The translations under genes were made by a program, and so were the position numbers. This document shows, piece by piece, positions 35,116-44,157 of a stretch of DNA of 64,000 nucleotides. Position 1 is the stretch's first letter; every line of letters begins with the position of its first letter. This stretch comes from Bacillota bacterium (lineage in GTDB: Bacteria > Bacillota > Sulfobacillia > JAJZYS01 > JAILZS01): assembly GCA_023512375.1 (NCBI GenBank), contig JAILZS010000006.1:1-64000 (forward strand), written 5' to 3'. The notes under the pieces are model-generated. The model worked only from the letters and a program-made list of their open reading frames with translations, made no database searches and was not told the origin of the DNA.

Positions 35116-36862
35116 ATGGCCCGCTGGGACGATGAGACGGTCCGTCGGGTGCGCGAGCGTACGGATCTCGTCGCCCTCGTGGGCGAGACGGTGCGCCTGC
35201 GCCGGGTGGGCCGCCGGTACGTGGGCTTGTGCCCGTTCCACGCGGAGCGCACGCCGTCCTTCGGGGTCTCCCCCGAAAGGGGCCTGTTCCACTGCTTCGG
35301 GTGCGGCGCCGGCGGCGACGCCTTCGACTTCGTCATGCGGCGCGATGGCCTGACCTTTCCGCAGGCGCTGGAGATGCTGGCCACGCGGGCCGGGGTGGAG
35401 TTGCCGGGAGGGGCGGAGGATCCGGCCGCCGAAGGGCGCCGACGCGAGCGCGAGCAGCTGTACGCTGCACTGGCCGAGGCGGAACGCTGGTACCGGCAAC
35501 AGCTGGCCGGCCCGGAGGGGACGGCGGCCCGGCGCTACCTGGCTTCGCGCCGTGTCGGCCGCGAGGTGGCGGCGGCGTTCGGACTCGGTTACGCGCCGCC
35601 GGGAAAGAGGCTGTTGGCCCACCTCTCGTCCCTGGGCTTCGCGGAAGGGGCGTTGGCTGAAGCCGGTCTTCTCCCCCGGGGAGAGGGAGGCGACCGCCTG
35701 GGCGGGCGACTCATCCTGCCGATCCGCGACGAGCACGGGCGCACGGTGGGGTTCGGCGCACGGGTACTCGGCGAGGGCGAACCCCGGTACCTGAACTCCC
35801 CCGAAGGGCCGCTGTTCGTCAAGCGGCGCCTGCTGTACGGGTTGGACCGGGCGCGGGCGGCGATCCGGCGGCGCGGGGAGGCGCTGGTGGTGGAGGGGTA
35901 CTTCGACGTGCTCGCGTGCCACGCCGCCGGCTTCGACCACGCGGTGGCGACGCTGGGGACGGCGTTCGGGCCAGATGCCGTTGCGATCCTGCGGCGCCAG
36001 GGAGCGCGGGTGGTCTTCGCCTACGACGCCGACGCCGCCGGGGTGCAGGCGGCGAAGGCGGCGCTGGCGGCCTGCGACCGAGCCGAGGTGCCCGCGCGCG
36101 CGGCTCGGCTGGAGGGGGGCAAGGACCCGGCCGAGGTCCTGGCGGCGGAAGGACGCACCGCCCTGGAGCGTGCCCTGGAGGGCGCCCTCGCCCGCGTCCC
36201 CTTCGTGCTCGAGACGGCGGTGCGGGAGGGTCGGACGGAGAGCGCGGAGGGGAAGGCGGAGGTGGCGCGCGAGGTGCTGGCGGCGGTGGCGGAGCACCCG
36301 TCGGAGGTGGCGCGGGCGGCCTATCTGCGGGAGGTCGCGGCTCGCCTCGAGGTGCCCGAGGAGAGCCTGGCGCGCGAACTCATGCGCCTGAGCCGCGGCG
36401 GCACGCGTGCGGTCGCGAGCGCGCGCACGCCGGTGCATAGGCGAGAAAAAAATGGTAACGATATCCCTTCGAGGCGGAGGCTGGCCCACGGTGGGCGCGA
36501 GGAGGAACTTGCCGCGCTCGTCCTGAATGCCCCGGAGATGGGGCGGGCGATCGGGGTGGACCCCGGCCGTTTCCGGGATGAGGCGGTGGCGCGCCTGGTG
36601 GCGGCCGCCCTGGGCGGAGGCCTCGACGCCATCCCGGAGGACCTTAGGCCGCGGGCGGCGGCCCTTGCCCTACGGGGCGAGGAGCGGATGGAGACCTACG
36701 CCGATCCCGAGGCGGTGGCGCGGGACCTGTGGCGGAGGCTGGAGGAGGACTTCGAGCGCGCCCAGCGGGCGTTGTGGCGGGAACGGATCGCGGACATGGA
36801 GCGCAGGGGCGAGAACCCGCCCGCCCCCTACCTGGAAGCGGTGCGAAGGGAGGTGCGACGCG

Positions 36863-36870
<8 letters not shown>
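35116..36870 (+). CDS. dnaG: DNA primase
   Basis: A 584-residue primase. The zinc finger is [16 protein letters not shown] followed by HCFGCG (CHC2 type). The Toprim core has [18 protein letters not shown] and [14 protein letters not shown] linker around residue 440 precedes the C-terminal helicase-binding region. It makes RNA primers for replication. The linker contains an A7 tract at 36446-36452 that stands out in this GC-rich gene; a slip that adds one base (or a -1 shift) leads to a TAA two codons later and would yield a protein without the helicase-binding domain. sigA starts inside its end. Confidence 0.95.
36446..36452 (+). other. A7 tract in dnaG, candidate slippage site
   Basis: Seven consecutive A's (codons GAA AAA AAT) in the dnaG linker. 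Reading one base back gives AAA TGG TAA, an immediate stop. The surrounding DNA is otherwise very GC-rich. Function as a slip site is inference. Confidence 0.35.
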
Positions 36871-37990
<1,120 letters not shown>

Positions 37991-38000
37991 GCCGGCGGCG

Positions 38001-38030
38001 TTGACAGGGCGTGACTGGCCATAGTACCAT
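38001..38030 (+). promoter_or_regulatory. Sigma-A promoter of the tRNA operon
   Basis: TTGACA, 18 bases, TACCAT, ending 30 bases before tRNA-Asn. Confidence 0.7.
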
Positions 38031-38060
38031 ACCGCTTGCCGACGCGGTCGGCGCCTTTGT

Positions 38061-38135
38061 TCCTCGATAGCTCAATGGTAGAGCACTCGGCTGTTAACCG
38101 AGCGGTTGCAGGTTCGAGTCCTGCTCGAGGAGCCA
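38061..38135 (+). tRNA. tRNA-Asn (GTT), CCA encoded
   Basis: The acceptor stem TCCTCGA pairs with TCGAGGA. The anticodon loop CTGTTAA gives GTT. The T arm has GGTTCGAGTCC. Discriminator G and CCA end at 38135. It is the first gene of a three-tRNA operon. Confidence 0.95.
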
Positions 38136-38140
38136 GTTGC

Positions 38141-38212
38141 GGGCCCATAGCTCAGCGGTAGAGCAGCCGGCTCATAACCGGTAGGGCGCACGTTCGAATC
38201 GTGCTGGGCCCA
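38141..38212 (+). tRNA. tRNA-Met (CAT), elongator or Ile2-type
   Basis: The acceptor stem GGGCCCA pairs with TGGGCCC, the anticodon loop CTCATAA gives CAT, and the T arm reads CGTTCGAATCG. It lacks the three G-C pairs of initiator tRNA in the anticodon stem, so it is an elongator Met or a lysidine-modified Ile tRNA. Unlike its two neighbours it has no encoded CCA (A followed by CAGG). Confidence 0.9.
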
Positions 38213-38226
38213 CAGGTGGAGCCTTC

Positions 38227-38301
38227 GGGCGGCTAGCTCAGTGGGAGAGCGCTTGATTCACATTCAAGAGGTCGCAGGTTCGAAACCTGCGCCGCCCACC
38301 A
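38227..38301 (+). tRNA. tRNA-Val (CAC), CCA encoded
   Basis: The acceptor stem GGGCGGC pairs with GCCGCCC. The anticodon loop TTCACAT gives CAC. The T arm is GGTTCGAAACC and CCA is encoded. An integrase tail lies 39 bases downstream, so this tRNA may have been the attachment site. Confidence 0.95.
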
Positions 38302-38328
38302 GGATTTCGGCATCCGAACGCGGTTTCT

Positions 38329-38357
38329 GGCCCCGGTGCTCAGGCACCGGGGCCTTT
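38329..38357 (+). terminator. Terminator of the tRNA operon
   Basis: GGCCCCGGTGC and its exact complement flank a TCAG loop, followed by TTT. It overlaps the last codons of the integrase fragment on the other strand. Confidence 0.75.
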
Positions 38358-38465
38358 GCGTTCCACACGCGTTCCACTCGATGGCGCCCATTCGGTCAGC
38401 CGTGGCGGGACCACGTGGGCGTAGATGCTGGCCGTGTCGGCCGGGTGGGCGTGGCCGAGGCGTTG
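38340..38465 (-). pseudogene. C-terminal fragment of a tyrosine recombinase (phage-type integrase)
   Basis: Minus-strand translation of this stretch gives QRLGHAHPADTASIYAHV followed by about 20 residues and a TGA at 38340-38342. The LGH and the Tyr eight or more residues later match box II of phage integrases, including the catalytic His and Tyr. Upstream (to the right) similarity ends and no start or upstream catalytic boxes were found, so it is a remnant. The position beside tRNA-Val suggests an old integration there. Confidence 0.7.
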
Positions 38466-38728
38466 AAGGGAAGCGGCGGCGAAGGGGCGGACGAAAGGGC
38501 GGTGGCAAGGCGCAGCGGCCTAAGGCACCTCCCTCCGAGTCCCCGGTCCCCCTTCGCGGCCGCGGCCGTACCGTGTATCGGCCGCCACCAGCGCGATCCG
38601 CCGGGAATCCGAACCCAAGCGCGGCGGCCTGGGAGAGGGCGGTGGGTGCGGCGCGGGGGGCGGTGGCTGCCAGAGCGCGGCACCGCGAGGACCCGAGGGC
38701 GCCGCGCGCAGCGAAGGGGGAGCGAACG

Positions 38729-39106
38729 ATGGGGACCATCGGGGCCGACGTTGCCAAGCTCTTGCTCGATTTGGTGTATGTGGTCTCGCTCGCGGCGATC
38801 GGCGCCGCCGCTTCATGGTTCCGCGCAAACACCACCGCTGCCCAGCGCGCGTTGCTGGGGGCGTTGGCGGCCATCGCCGTGCCATTCGTCGAGCGCGAGT
38901 TCCCAACCCTGAGCGGTGCCATGAAAGCCGCCAAGGCCGTGTCCCTCGTGCTGGAATGGCTCCGCCGGCGCGGCATCGCGATGACCCTGCAGGAGATCGA
39001 GGCCGCGGTCGAGGCCGCCTACGCCGAGGCCGAGAAGAGCGGCATCCTGGCCGTCTACGCCCCACCTCCCGCCCCCGCCCCGACGGCGAAGACCGCCGCC
39101 TCCTAG
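38729..39106 (+). CDS. LLH-family phage holin-like protein
   Basis: A 125-residue protein with one or two N-terminal membrane segments (LLLDLVYVVSLAAIGAAAS), a middle region VPFVEREFPTLSGAMKAAKA and a C-terminal helix MTLQEIEAAVEAAYAEAEK. This layout matches the phage holin LLH family (Holin_6_1), whose members make membrane lesions for lysis. ATG 38729 follows AAGGGGGAG. No endolysin or other phage genes are seen next to it, so it is an isolated relic or has been kept for a host purpose. Confidence 0.65.
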   Translation: MGTIGADVAKLLLDLVYVVSLAAIGAAASWFRANTTAAQRALLGALAAIAVPFVEREFPTLSGAMKAAKAVSLVLEWLRRRGIAMTLQEIEAAVEAAYAEAEKSGILAVYAPPPAPAPTAKTAAS

Positions 39107-39497
39107 GAGGGGTCGGCGGGTGCCTGCCGTTCCGCGCCCCTGTGCCCTGCCTGGCCCGTCCAACCTCATGGCAGGTCCTGGCACCCCTGGGACGCGGCGG
39201 ACGGGAGCGGTGCGCCGGTTCGGAACCGAGGCGCCTCGGGGTCGGCGGCGATGTGGGGGCGCCGGGCCCCCCTTCCGAGGGGTTGGCGCCGCGCCGGCCG
39301 GACGTGAGGGCGTCGGCATGCGGCGCCCTGCCCTTCTTTCTGCACGGAGGTCTTCACCGGATGACGCCGCCGGCGCCGGGGCGGCGGGTCGAGGACGTTG
39401 CTCCACCGCGTGATCCAAGCGGGCCTGGGATGACGTACCACCACATGGGTCGGCGCCCATGCGCCGCCCGTCCATCCGGTCGAAGGGGGAGTCGTCC
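39107..39497 (+). other. Intergenic stretch without a recognised gene
   Basis: No convincing ORF or RNA was found in these 391 bases between the holin-like gene and the secreted protein. The short ORFs in all frames have biased composition and no family match. A small GGCGC hairpin lies near 39455. Confidence 0.5.
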
Positions 39498-40094
39498 ATG
39501 CGCACATGGAGGGCCCGGCTGTCGCTCGCCATCCTCGCCGCAGGCGCCGTGGGCGTCGCCGTGGCGGGATCCGTAGGGGCGGCCAACGCCAAGGTTCTGT
39601 ACACGAGCCGGCTATACGGCAACATTCCCAACGTGACCGTCCGGGGGGTGAAGGCCGGAGCGGCACCCTGGATCGTCCAAGGCAGCGCCCAGGTGACGAG
39701 CGATGCGCTCATCGTGCAAGGCACCGACCTCGTGGTGCCGCCCGGCGACATGGCCGACGGCAAGCCGGTGCCCAAGGCGCTCGTCGGCACCACGGTGGGC
39801 ATACCCAAGGTGGCGGCCGAGCTCACCTGCGGGCAAGGGACGTCGGTCCTCACTCCCGCGGTGACGCTGACCAAGCAGGGCGCGTTCAAGATCGACGCCC
39901 AGGTGAAGGTGCCCGCCGCGTGCACCGATCCCATCGTCCTCGTCGGTCCGGTGGCGAACGGGGCGATGAAGGCCTGGTTCGCCAGCACGAACTTCCTGGT
40001 CTACGGGCTTCCGGGAAGGAGCGCGCTGGGCTGGGGCGGCACGGCCGCGGGGTCGAGCTCCGGATCCGGTTCGAAGTCGACGTGGGGTGGCTAG
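39498..40094 (+). CDS. Secreted protein of unknown function
   Basis: A 198-residue product with a clear signal peptide (basic start, LSLAILAAGAVGVAVAG, likely cleaved near GAANA). The mature part has a beta-rich look, with two cysteines (LTCGQG and PAACTDP) that could form a disulfide, and a Gly/Ser-rich tail. No family is recognised. ATG 39498 follows AGGGGGAG; the track start is 13 codons upstream and would spoil the signal peptide. It lies just past the prophage remnant and may be accessory. Confidence 0.7.
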   Translation: MRTWRARLSLAILAAGAVGVAVAGSVGAANAKVLYTSRLYGNIPNVTVRGVKAGAAPWIVQGSAQVTSDALIVQGTDLVVPPGDMADGKPVPKALVGTTVGIPKVAAELTCGQGTSVLTPAVTLTKQGAFKIDAQVKVPAACTDPIVLVGPVANGAMKAWFASTNFLVYGLPGRSALGWGGTAAGSSSGSGSKSTWGG

Positions 40095-40121
40095 CGTGCA
40101 GGCACGGCGACCCGCACTGAC

Positions 40122-40160
40122 ACGGCCCGGCCGGGGCATCCCCCGGGGCGGGCGGGCCGT
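40122..40160 (+). terminator. GC-rich hairpin after the secreted-protein gene
   Basis: ACGGCCCGGCCGGGG and a partly complementary right arm enclose CATC. There are bulges and no T-run, so it is a tentative terminator. Confidence 0.4.
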
Positions 40161-40184
40161 GGCCGGCGCGTAGGGGCGGAGGGC

Positions 40185-41369
40185 GTGCAGGCCCCGGATG
40201 CGCGGCGCCTCGGGGCGACGGTGCTGACGGGTTTCGCCGTCGCCGGCGGCGCCCCCCTGGCCGTCGTCGCCGTCTCGCTCGTGGGGGTGGCCGCCGTTCC
40301 GCCGCGCCTGCTGGTGGCGACCACCGCCCTGGGCCTGCTCATGTTCTGCGTCCCCCTCGCGGTCTGGCTCGGGTACGCGCGGACCGTCGCCTCCGGCGGC
40401 GGCCTGTACGCGTACGTGAGGGAGGCGGCGGGCGAGAGGGCGGCGCGGTGGCAGGGTTGGATCTGGAGCGTGGCCTACGTCCTCTACCTCCCGTACACCG
40501 TCGTCTACATCGTCGACGACCTCCTTCCGTCGGTCCTCCCCGTGCGCGGCGCCCTCGCCGCCGGCCTGGAGGTGGCGCTCGCCGCCGGCCTGTGCGCGGC
40601 GGCGGCGTTCGCCGGCGGCGGGCTGCCGCGCGTGTTGACGCTGCTCGCCGGGGCGGAGGTCGTGACCGTCGCCGCCTGGGCGGCGCTCGTCTTGGGGGGT
40701 TCGCACGGCGGGCCGGTGGTGGCTGTGCCGCTGACGGCCGCCGACTGGTCGCGGGTCGCCGCCGGCGGGGCACAGGTGAGCCAGCTTCTCGTCTGCTCCA
40801 GCCTGGTGACGTTCCTGGGAGGGGAGGCGCGGGACGCCGGTGCGGTGCGGCGGTCTCTCCTCCTCGCCTTCGCCGTCTTGGCCGGCTCGGTGTTCGTGGG
40901 GGCGCTCGTGCTGGCGGCCGGCGCCGCGCCGGGCGGGGACAGCGCGCTTCCCGGCGCCTCCCTGGCGGGGCGGTACGGGGGTGCGGCGGCGGCGCTCGCG
41001 CTGGCCTTCGCGGCCCTGGCCGCCGTCGCCGGCCTCATCGTGGCCGAGTTCGCCGCCCTCGTGCGCCTGTGGCGGGCGATGTTCGCCCTACCGGAGGGGA
41101 AGGGGACGGCCGTCGTCTCGGCCCTCTTCTTGGCCGGTACCGTCGCCAGCCTGGCCGGACCCCAACGCTTCTACTCCCTCACCTTGCCTCCGTCGCTGAT
41201 GGCGCTGTTCGCCTCCCAAGCCATCGTCTTCGCCACCTATCCCCTCCTGCCGCATACGACGCGGGGATCGGCGATTCGGGCCTGGGCGCTGGCCCTCCTG
41301 GCCTGCGCCTGGGCCGTCTACGGCCTTGTGGGCGCCGTGCGGGGATCCGGACTCCTGGGTTACGGCTGA
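40185..41369 (+). CDS. APC-superfamily amino acid permease-like protein
   Basis: A 394-residue protein made of about 11-12 hydrophobic helices. The first helix region (LTGFAVAGGAPLAVVAVSLVG) and SGGGLYAYVREAAGERAARW resemble APC transporters, where GGxYxYv follows helix 2. It is short compared with typical 450-500 aa family members. The substrate is not evident. GTG 40185 follows GGAGGG closely. It lies upstream of an ArgO/LysE exporter and arginase, which hints at amino acid traffic, but there is a 450-base gap. Confidence 0.75.
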   Translation: MQAPDARRLGATVLTGFAVAGGAPLAVVAVSLVGVAAVPPRLLVATTALGLLMFCVPLAVWLGYARTVASGGGLYAYVREAAGERAARWQGWIWSVAYVLYLPYTVVYIVDDLLPSVLPVRGALAAGLEVALAAGLCAAAAFAGGGLPRVLTLLAGAEVVTVAAWAALVLGGSHGGPVVAVPLTAADWSRVAAGGAQVSQLLVCSSLVTFLGGEARDAGAVRRSLLLAFAVLAGSVFVGALVLAAGAAPGGDSALPGASLAGRYGGAAAALALAFAALAAVAGLIVAEFAALVRLWRAMFALPEGKGTAVVSALFLAGTVASLAGPQRFYSLTLPPSLMALFASQAIVFATYPLLPHTTRGSAIRAWALALLACAWAVYGLVGAVRGSGLLGYG

Positions 41370-41821
41370 CCGAAACAGGACGGCGTACGGCCGGCTGCCG
41401 GAGACGGGGCGGCCGCGCGTGCGCGGGCTTCGTTCGCCATCCGACGGGGAGGGCCTCGGCCGGAGGGCTGGCCGCACCGCTTGGGCGAGCACCCCTCGGC
41501 GTGCGGCCGGCTCCCCGTCGTGCCCCCGGACCCTCGCACCGCCGCCGGCACGCCGTACGGCAGGGCGCCGCTCCAAAACCCTGCATGGGAGGCGAGTCGC
41601 TTCGCCTGGGGCGCGTCGTGGACCCACACGGCGAAGGCCCACCGGTAGCCGATGCAAGCGCATGGCTGCCGTGACTGCGCCGGGAGGAACCGCACGCGGC
41701 GGCACCGAAGGCTGCCCGTGACGCGCCTGCGCCGCCCGGGCGAGCGGCCTGCACCCGACCCCGCGTCCCCGTGCGAGCGCGGCGTCGGAGCGGTGGCGCC
41801 GAGAGGGGGGACGGACGGGCC
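41370..41821 (+). other. Long gap between permease and lysE-like gene
   Basis: No gene is accepted here. A minus-strand reading frame across 41360-42187 contains a protein-like patch (IGYRWAFAVWVHDAP) but most of it overlaps the lysE-like gene and is low complexity. No riboswitch was recognised. Confidence 0.4.
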
Positions 41822-42454
41822 GTGGCCTTGGTACACGGCTTCCTCTTGGCGCTCGCCCTCATCCTGCCGATCGGGCCGCAAAACGCGTGGGTGTTGCAAC
41901 AGGGGATAGCGTCCTCGCGCTGGCGGGACGCCCTGCCGGTGGCGGCGGCCGCCGCTCTGTGCGATACACTCCTCATCGCCGCCGCTGTCGGCGGCGTCTC
42001 CCTGGTGCTCGTGGCCCTCCCCGTGCTGCGCGATGTCCTGCGCGCCGCCGGGGTCGCCTTCCTGGCGTTCATGGGCTACCGCATGTGGACGGCGGGGGAT
42101 GGGGTCGGAGCGGGGGCCGAGTCCGAAGGTTGGACCCTGGCACGCCGGATCCGCTACACTCTCTCCGTCTCGCTTCTCAACCCGCACGCCGTCAGCGACA
42201 CGGTGATGGTGATCGGGGCAGGCTCTGCCGCCTACGCGGCGGCCGATGGGCGGTGGGCCTACGCCCTGGGCGCGGCCGCGGTCTCGTGGCTGTGGTTCTT
42301 CGCCCTCGCCCTGACGGGACGGGCGGTCGCCCCATGGGTGGCTGGGCGGCCTGCCCAGCGGGCGGTACGCCGCGGTTCGGCCCTCGTCATGTGGTGGGTG
42401 GCGGCGCGTTCCGCCCTGGCCTGGGCATCGGGTGGGGTGTTCGGCCAGGCCTGA
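41822..42454 (+). CDS. LysE/ArgO-family amino acid exporter
   Basis: A 210-residue membrane protein with six helices. The N-terminus LILPIGPQNAWVLQQGI and the central SLLNPHAVSDTVMVIG match LysE/ArgO, basic amino acid exporters (family pattern PIGPQN, LNPHA). The pairing with arginase 120 bases downstream suggests arginine or lysine export. GTG 41822 places the conserved block at the start; the track start adds 17 unlikely residues. Confidence 0.85.
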   Translation: MALVHGFLLALALILPIGPQNAWVLQQGIASSRWRDALPVAAAAALCDTLLIAAAVGGVSLVLVALPVLRDVLRAAGVAFLAFMGYRMWTAGDGVGAGAESEGWTLARRIRYTLSVSLLNPHAVSDTVMVIGAGSAAYAAADGRWAYALGAAAVSWLWFFALALTGRAVAPWVAGRPAQRAVRRGSALVMWWVAARSALAWASGGVFGQA

Positions 42455-42573
42455 GGTGCAGGCTGGGTGCCCGTCTGCACGGGCGGGAGGAGGCGCGGGC
42501 AGGACGGGGAAGATGGGGGAGAGGCCGCGGGCGGCGCGGCGCCGGCCGAGCGGCGGCGGGAAGGGGACGGGAC

Positions 42574-43488
42574 GTGGCGGAGGGGGACGGCGGCAGGAAG
42601 GTGGTCGTGGTCGGCGTCCCCATGGATTTGGGCGCCGACCGCCGGGGAGTCGACATGGGGCCGAGCGCCATCCGCTATGCTGGGCTCTACGCCGAGCTCG
42701 AGCGCGCCGGGCGGGTGGTGGAGGACCGGGGCAACCTGGCGGTGCCCATCCCGGAGAGCCGGCCTCGCCCCACCGAACACCTCAAGTACGTGGAGGAGAT
42801 CGCCGCCGCCTGCCGGGAGCTCGCCCAGGTGGTGGCCGGGGCGCGGGCGGAGGGCGCCTTCCCCCTCGTGCTCGGGGGAGACCACTCCATCGCCATCGGC
42901 ACGATCGCAGGCGCCAGCGCCGGCGGGCCCGGTGTGGGGGTGATCTGGGTCGATGCGCACGGAGACTTCAACACCGCCGACACCTCGCCGAGCGGCAACA
43001 TCCACGGCATGCCGTTCGCCGTCTCCTGCGGTATCGGCGATCCGCGCCTCCTCGCGGCGCGCATCGGCGCCCCCGCCGTCGACCCGCGCCGGGCCGTCCT
43101 GGTGGGGGCGCGCACCCTCGACCCGGGCGAGAAGGCCCTGCTGCGGGAGGCGGGGGTGACGGTTCTCACCATGACGGAGATCGACAAGTACGGCATGCGC
43201 GAGGTGATGGAGCGGGCGCTCGAGGTGGCGGGCGGGGGCGGCGCGCGCGTGCACATCTCCTTCGACCTCGACGCCATCGACCCCACGTGGGCGCCGGGGG
43301 TGGGGACGCCCTACCCGGGGGGCATCACGTACCGCGAGGCCCACCTCGCCATGGAGATGGCGTGGGAGAGCGGCCTGGTGGACTCTGCCGAGTTCGTGGA
43401 GGTCAACCCCATCCTGGACCGCGAGAACCGCACGGCGGCGATGGCCGTCGGCCTCATCGGGTCGCTGCTGGGGCGGCGCATCCTCTAG
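42574..43488 (+). CDS. rocF: Arginase
   Basis: A 304-residue ureohydrolase cleaving arginine to ornithine and urea. Mn ligands are visible in LGGDHSIAIG, VDAHGDFN and ISFDLDAIDPTWAPG. The arginase-specific GVPMDLGADRRGVDMGPSAIR is at the N-terminus. GTG 42574 follows AAGGGG at the right distance; the longer track frames are upstream extensions. It sits between the exporter and trmK; regulation by arginine is likely but no operator was recognised. Confidence 0.95.
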   Translation: MAEGDGGRKVVVVGVPMDLGADRRGVDMGPSAIRYAGLYAELERAGRVVEDRGNLAVPIPESRPRPTEHLKYVEEIAAACRELAQVVAGARAEGAFPLVLGGDHSIAIGTIAGASAGGPGVGVIWVDAHGDFNTADTSPSGNIHGMPFAVSCGIGDPRLLAARIGAPAVDPRRAVLVGARTLDPGEKALLREAGVTVLTMTEIDKYGMREVMERALEVAGGGGARVHISFDLDAIDPTWAPGVGTPYPGGITYREAHLAMEMAWESGLVDSAEFVEVNPILDRENRTAAMAVGLIGSLLGRRIL

Positions 43489-43491
43489 GCC

Positions 43492-44157
43492 ATGGGGCGG
43501 CGGAACCGGCGGCGCCTGGAGGCGCTCGCCGCCCTCACGCCCCGGGTGGGACGGGTGGCGGACATCGGCGCCGGCGACCTGGAGCTGGCGAGGCTTCTTC
43601 TCGCCCGCGGCCGGGCCGAGTCGGTCGTGGCCGTGGAGCGCGCGGAGGGCGCCTGGCGGCGCGCGGTCGAGAGGGCTCGGGGGGACGGACGCCTCGAGGT
43701 GCGCCGGGGCGACGGCCTCGACCCGGTGCGGGCGGGAGAGGCGGAGGCAGCGGTCTTGGCGGGCCTGGGAGGGACGGCCATCGCCCGCATCGTCCAGCGC
43801 GCGGCCGTCCGGCGACCCCCCGTCCTTCCCCCGTTCCTCGTGATCAATCCGACGTGCCAGCCGGAGGCGGCCGTCGCCGCCGCCTGCGTCGCGGGTTACG
43901 CGCCCGAGCGGGGGGCCGTGGTACCGGAGGGACGCCACCTGCGGTTGCTCGTCCGCCTCATGCGGGAGGGAGGCGGGCAGGCCGTCGGCGTCGAACGCGA
44001 CGCCGACGGCCTCTTCCGCCTCGAGGACGACAGGGCGGTGCGCGTGGCGTACGCGCAGGAGCGCCTCGCCCTTCTGCGGCGGGAGCTGGGGCGGACTGGC
44101 GCTCAGCGGGCGGATGTCCTCGAGACGTGGATCGATCACCTGGAGGGATGGCTGTGA
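43492..44157 (+). CDS. trmK: tRNA (adenine-22-N1)-methyltransferase TrmK
   Basis: A 221-residue SAM methyltransferase with motif I DIGAGDLELARLL, VVAVERAEGAW and the TrmK-type INPTCQPEAAVAAA in place of the NPPY motif. It modifies A22 of tRNA in Gram-positive bacteria. ATG 43492 lies three bases after the arginase stop with little Shine-Dalgarno, so translation may be coupled. In B. subtilis trmK and nif3/yqfO follow sigA; here they are the same pair, moved 5 kb away. Confidence 0.88.
   Translation: MGRRNRRRLEALAALTPRVGRVADIGAGDLELARLLLARGRAESVVAVERAEGAWRRAVERARGDGRLEVRRGDGLDPVRAGEAEAAVLAGLGGTAIARIVQRAAVRRPPVLPPFLVINPTCQPEAAVAAACVAGYAPERGAVVPEGRHLRLLVRLMREGGGQAVGVERDADGLFRLEDDRAVRVAYAQERLALLRRELGRTGAQRADVLETWIDHLEGWL

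Noticed and set aside
32655-35384. 909-codon minus-strand ORF opposite ppdK
   Set aside because: Antisense shadow with His/Gly/Arg bias and no recognisable motif.
38302-40100. Second attachment site (duplicate of tRNA-Val 3' end)
   Set aside because: No copy of the T-arm and acceptor sequence was found in the window.
41370-41821. Lysine or glycine riboswitch before the lysE-like gene
   Set aside because: No conserved riboswitch core was recognised by eye.
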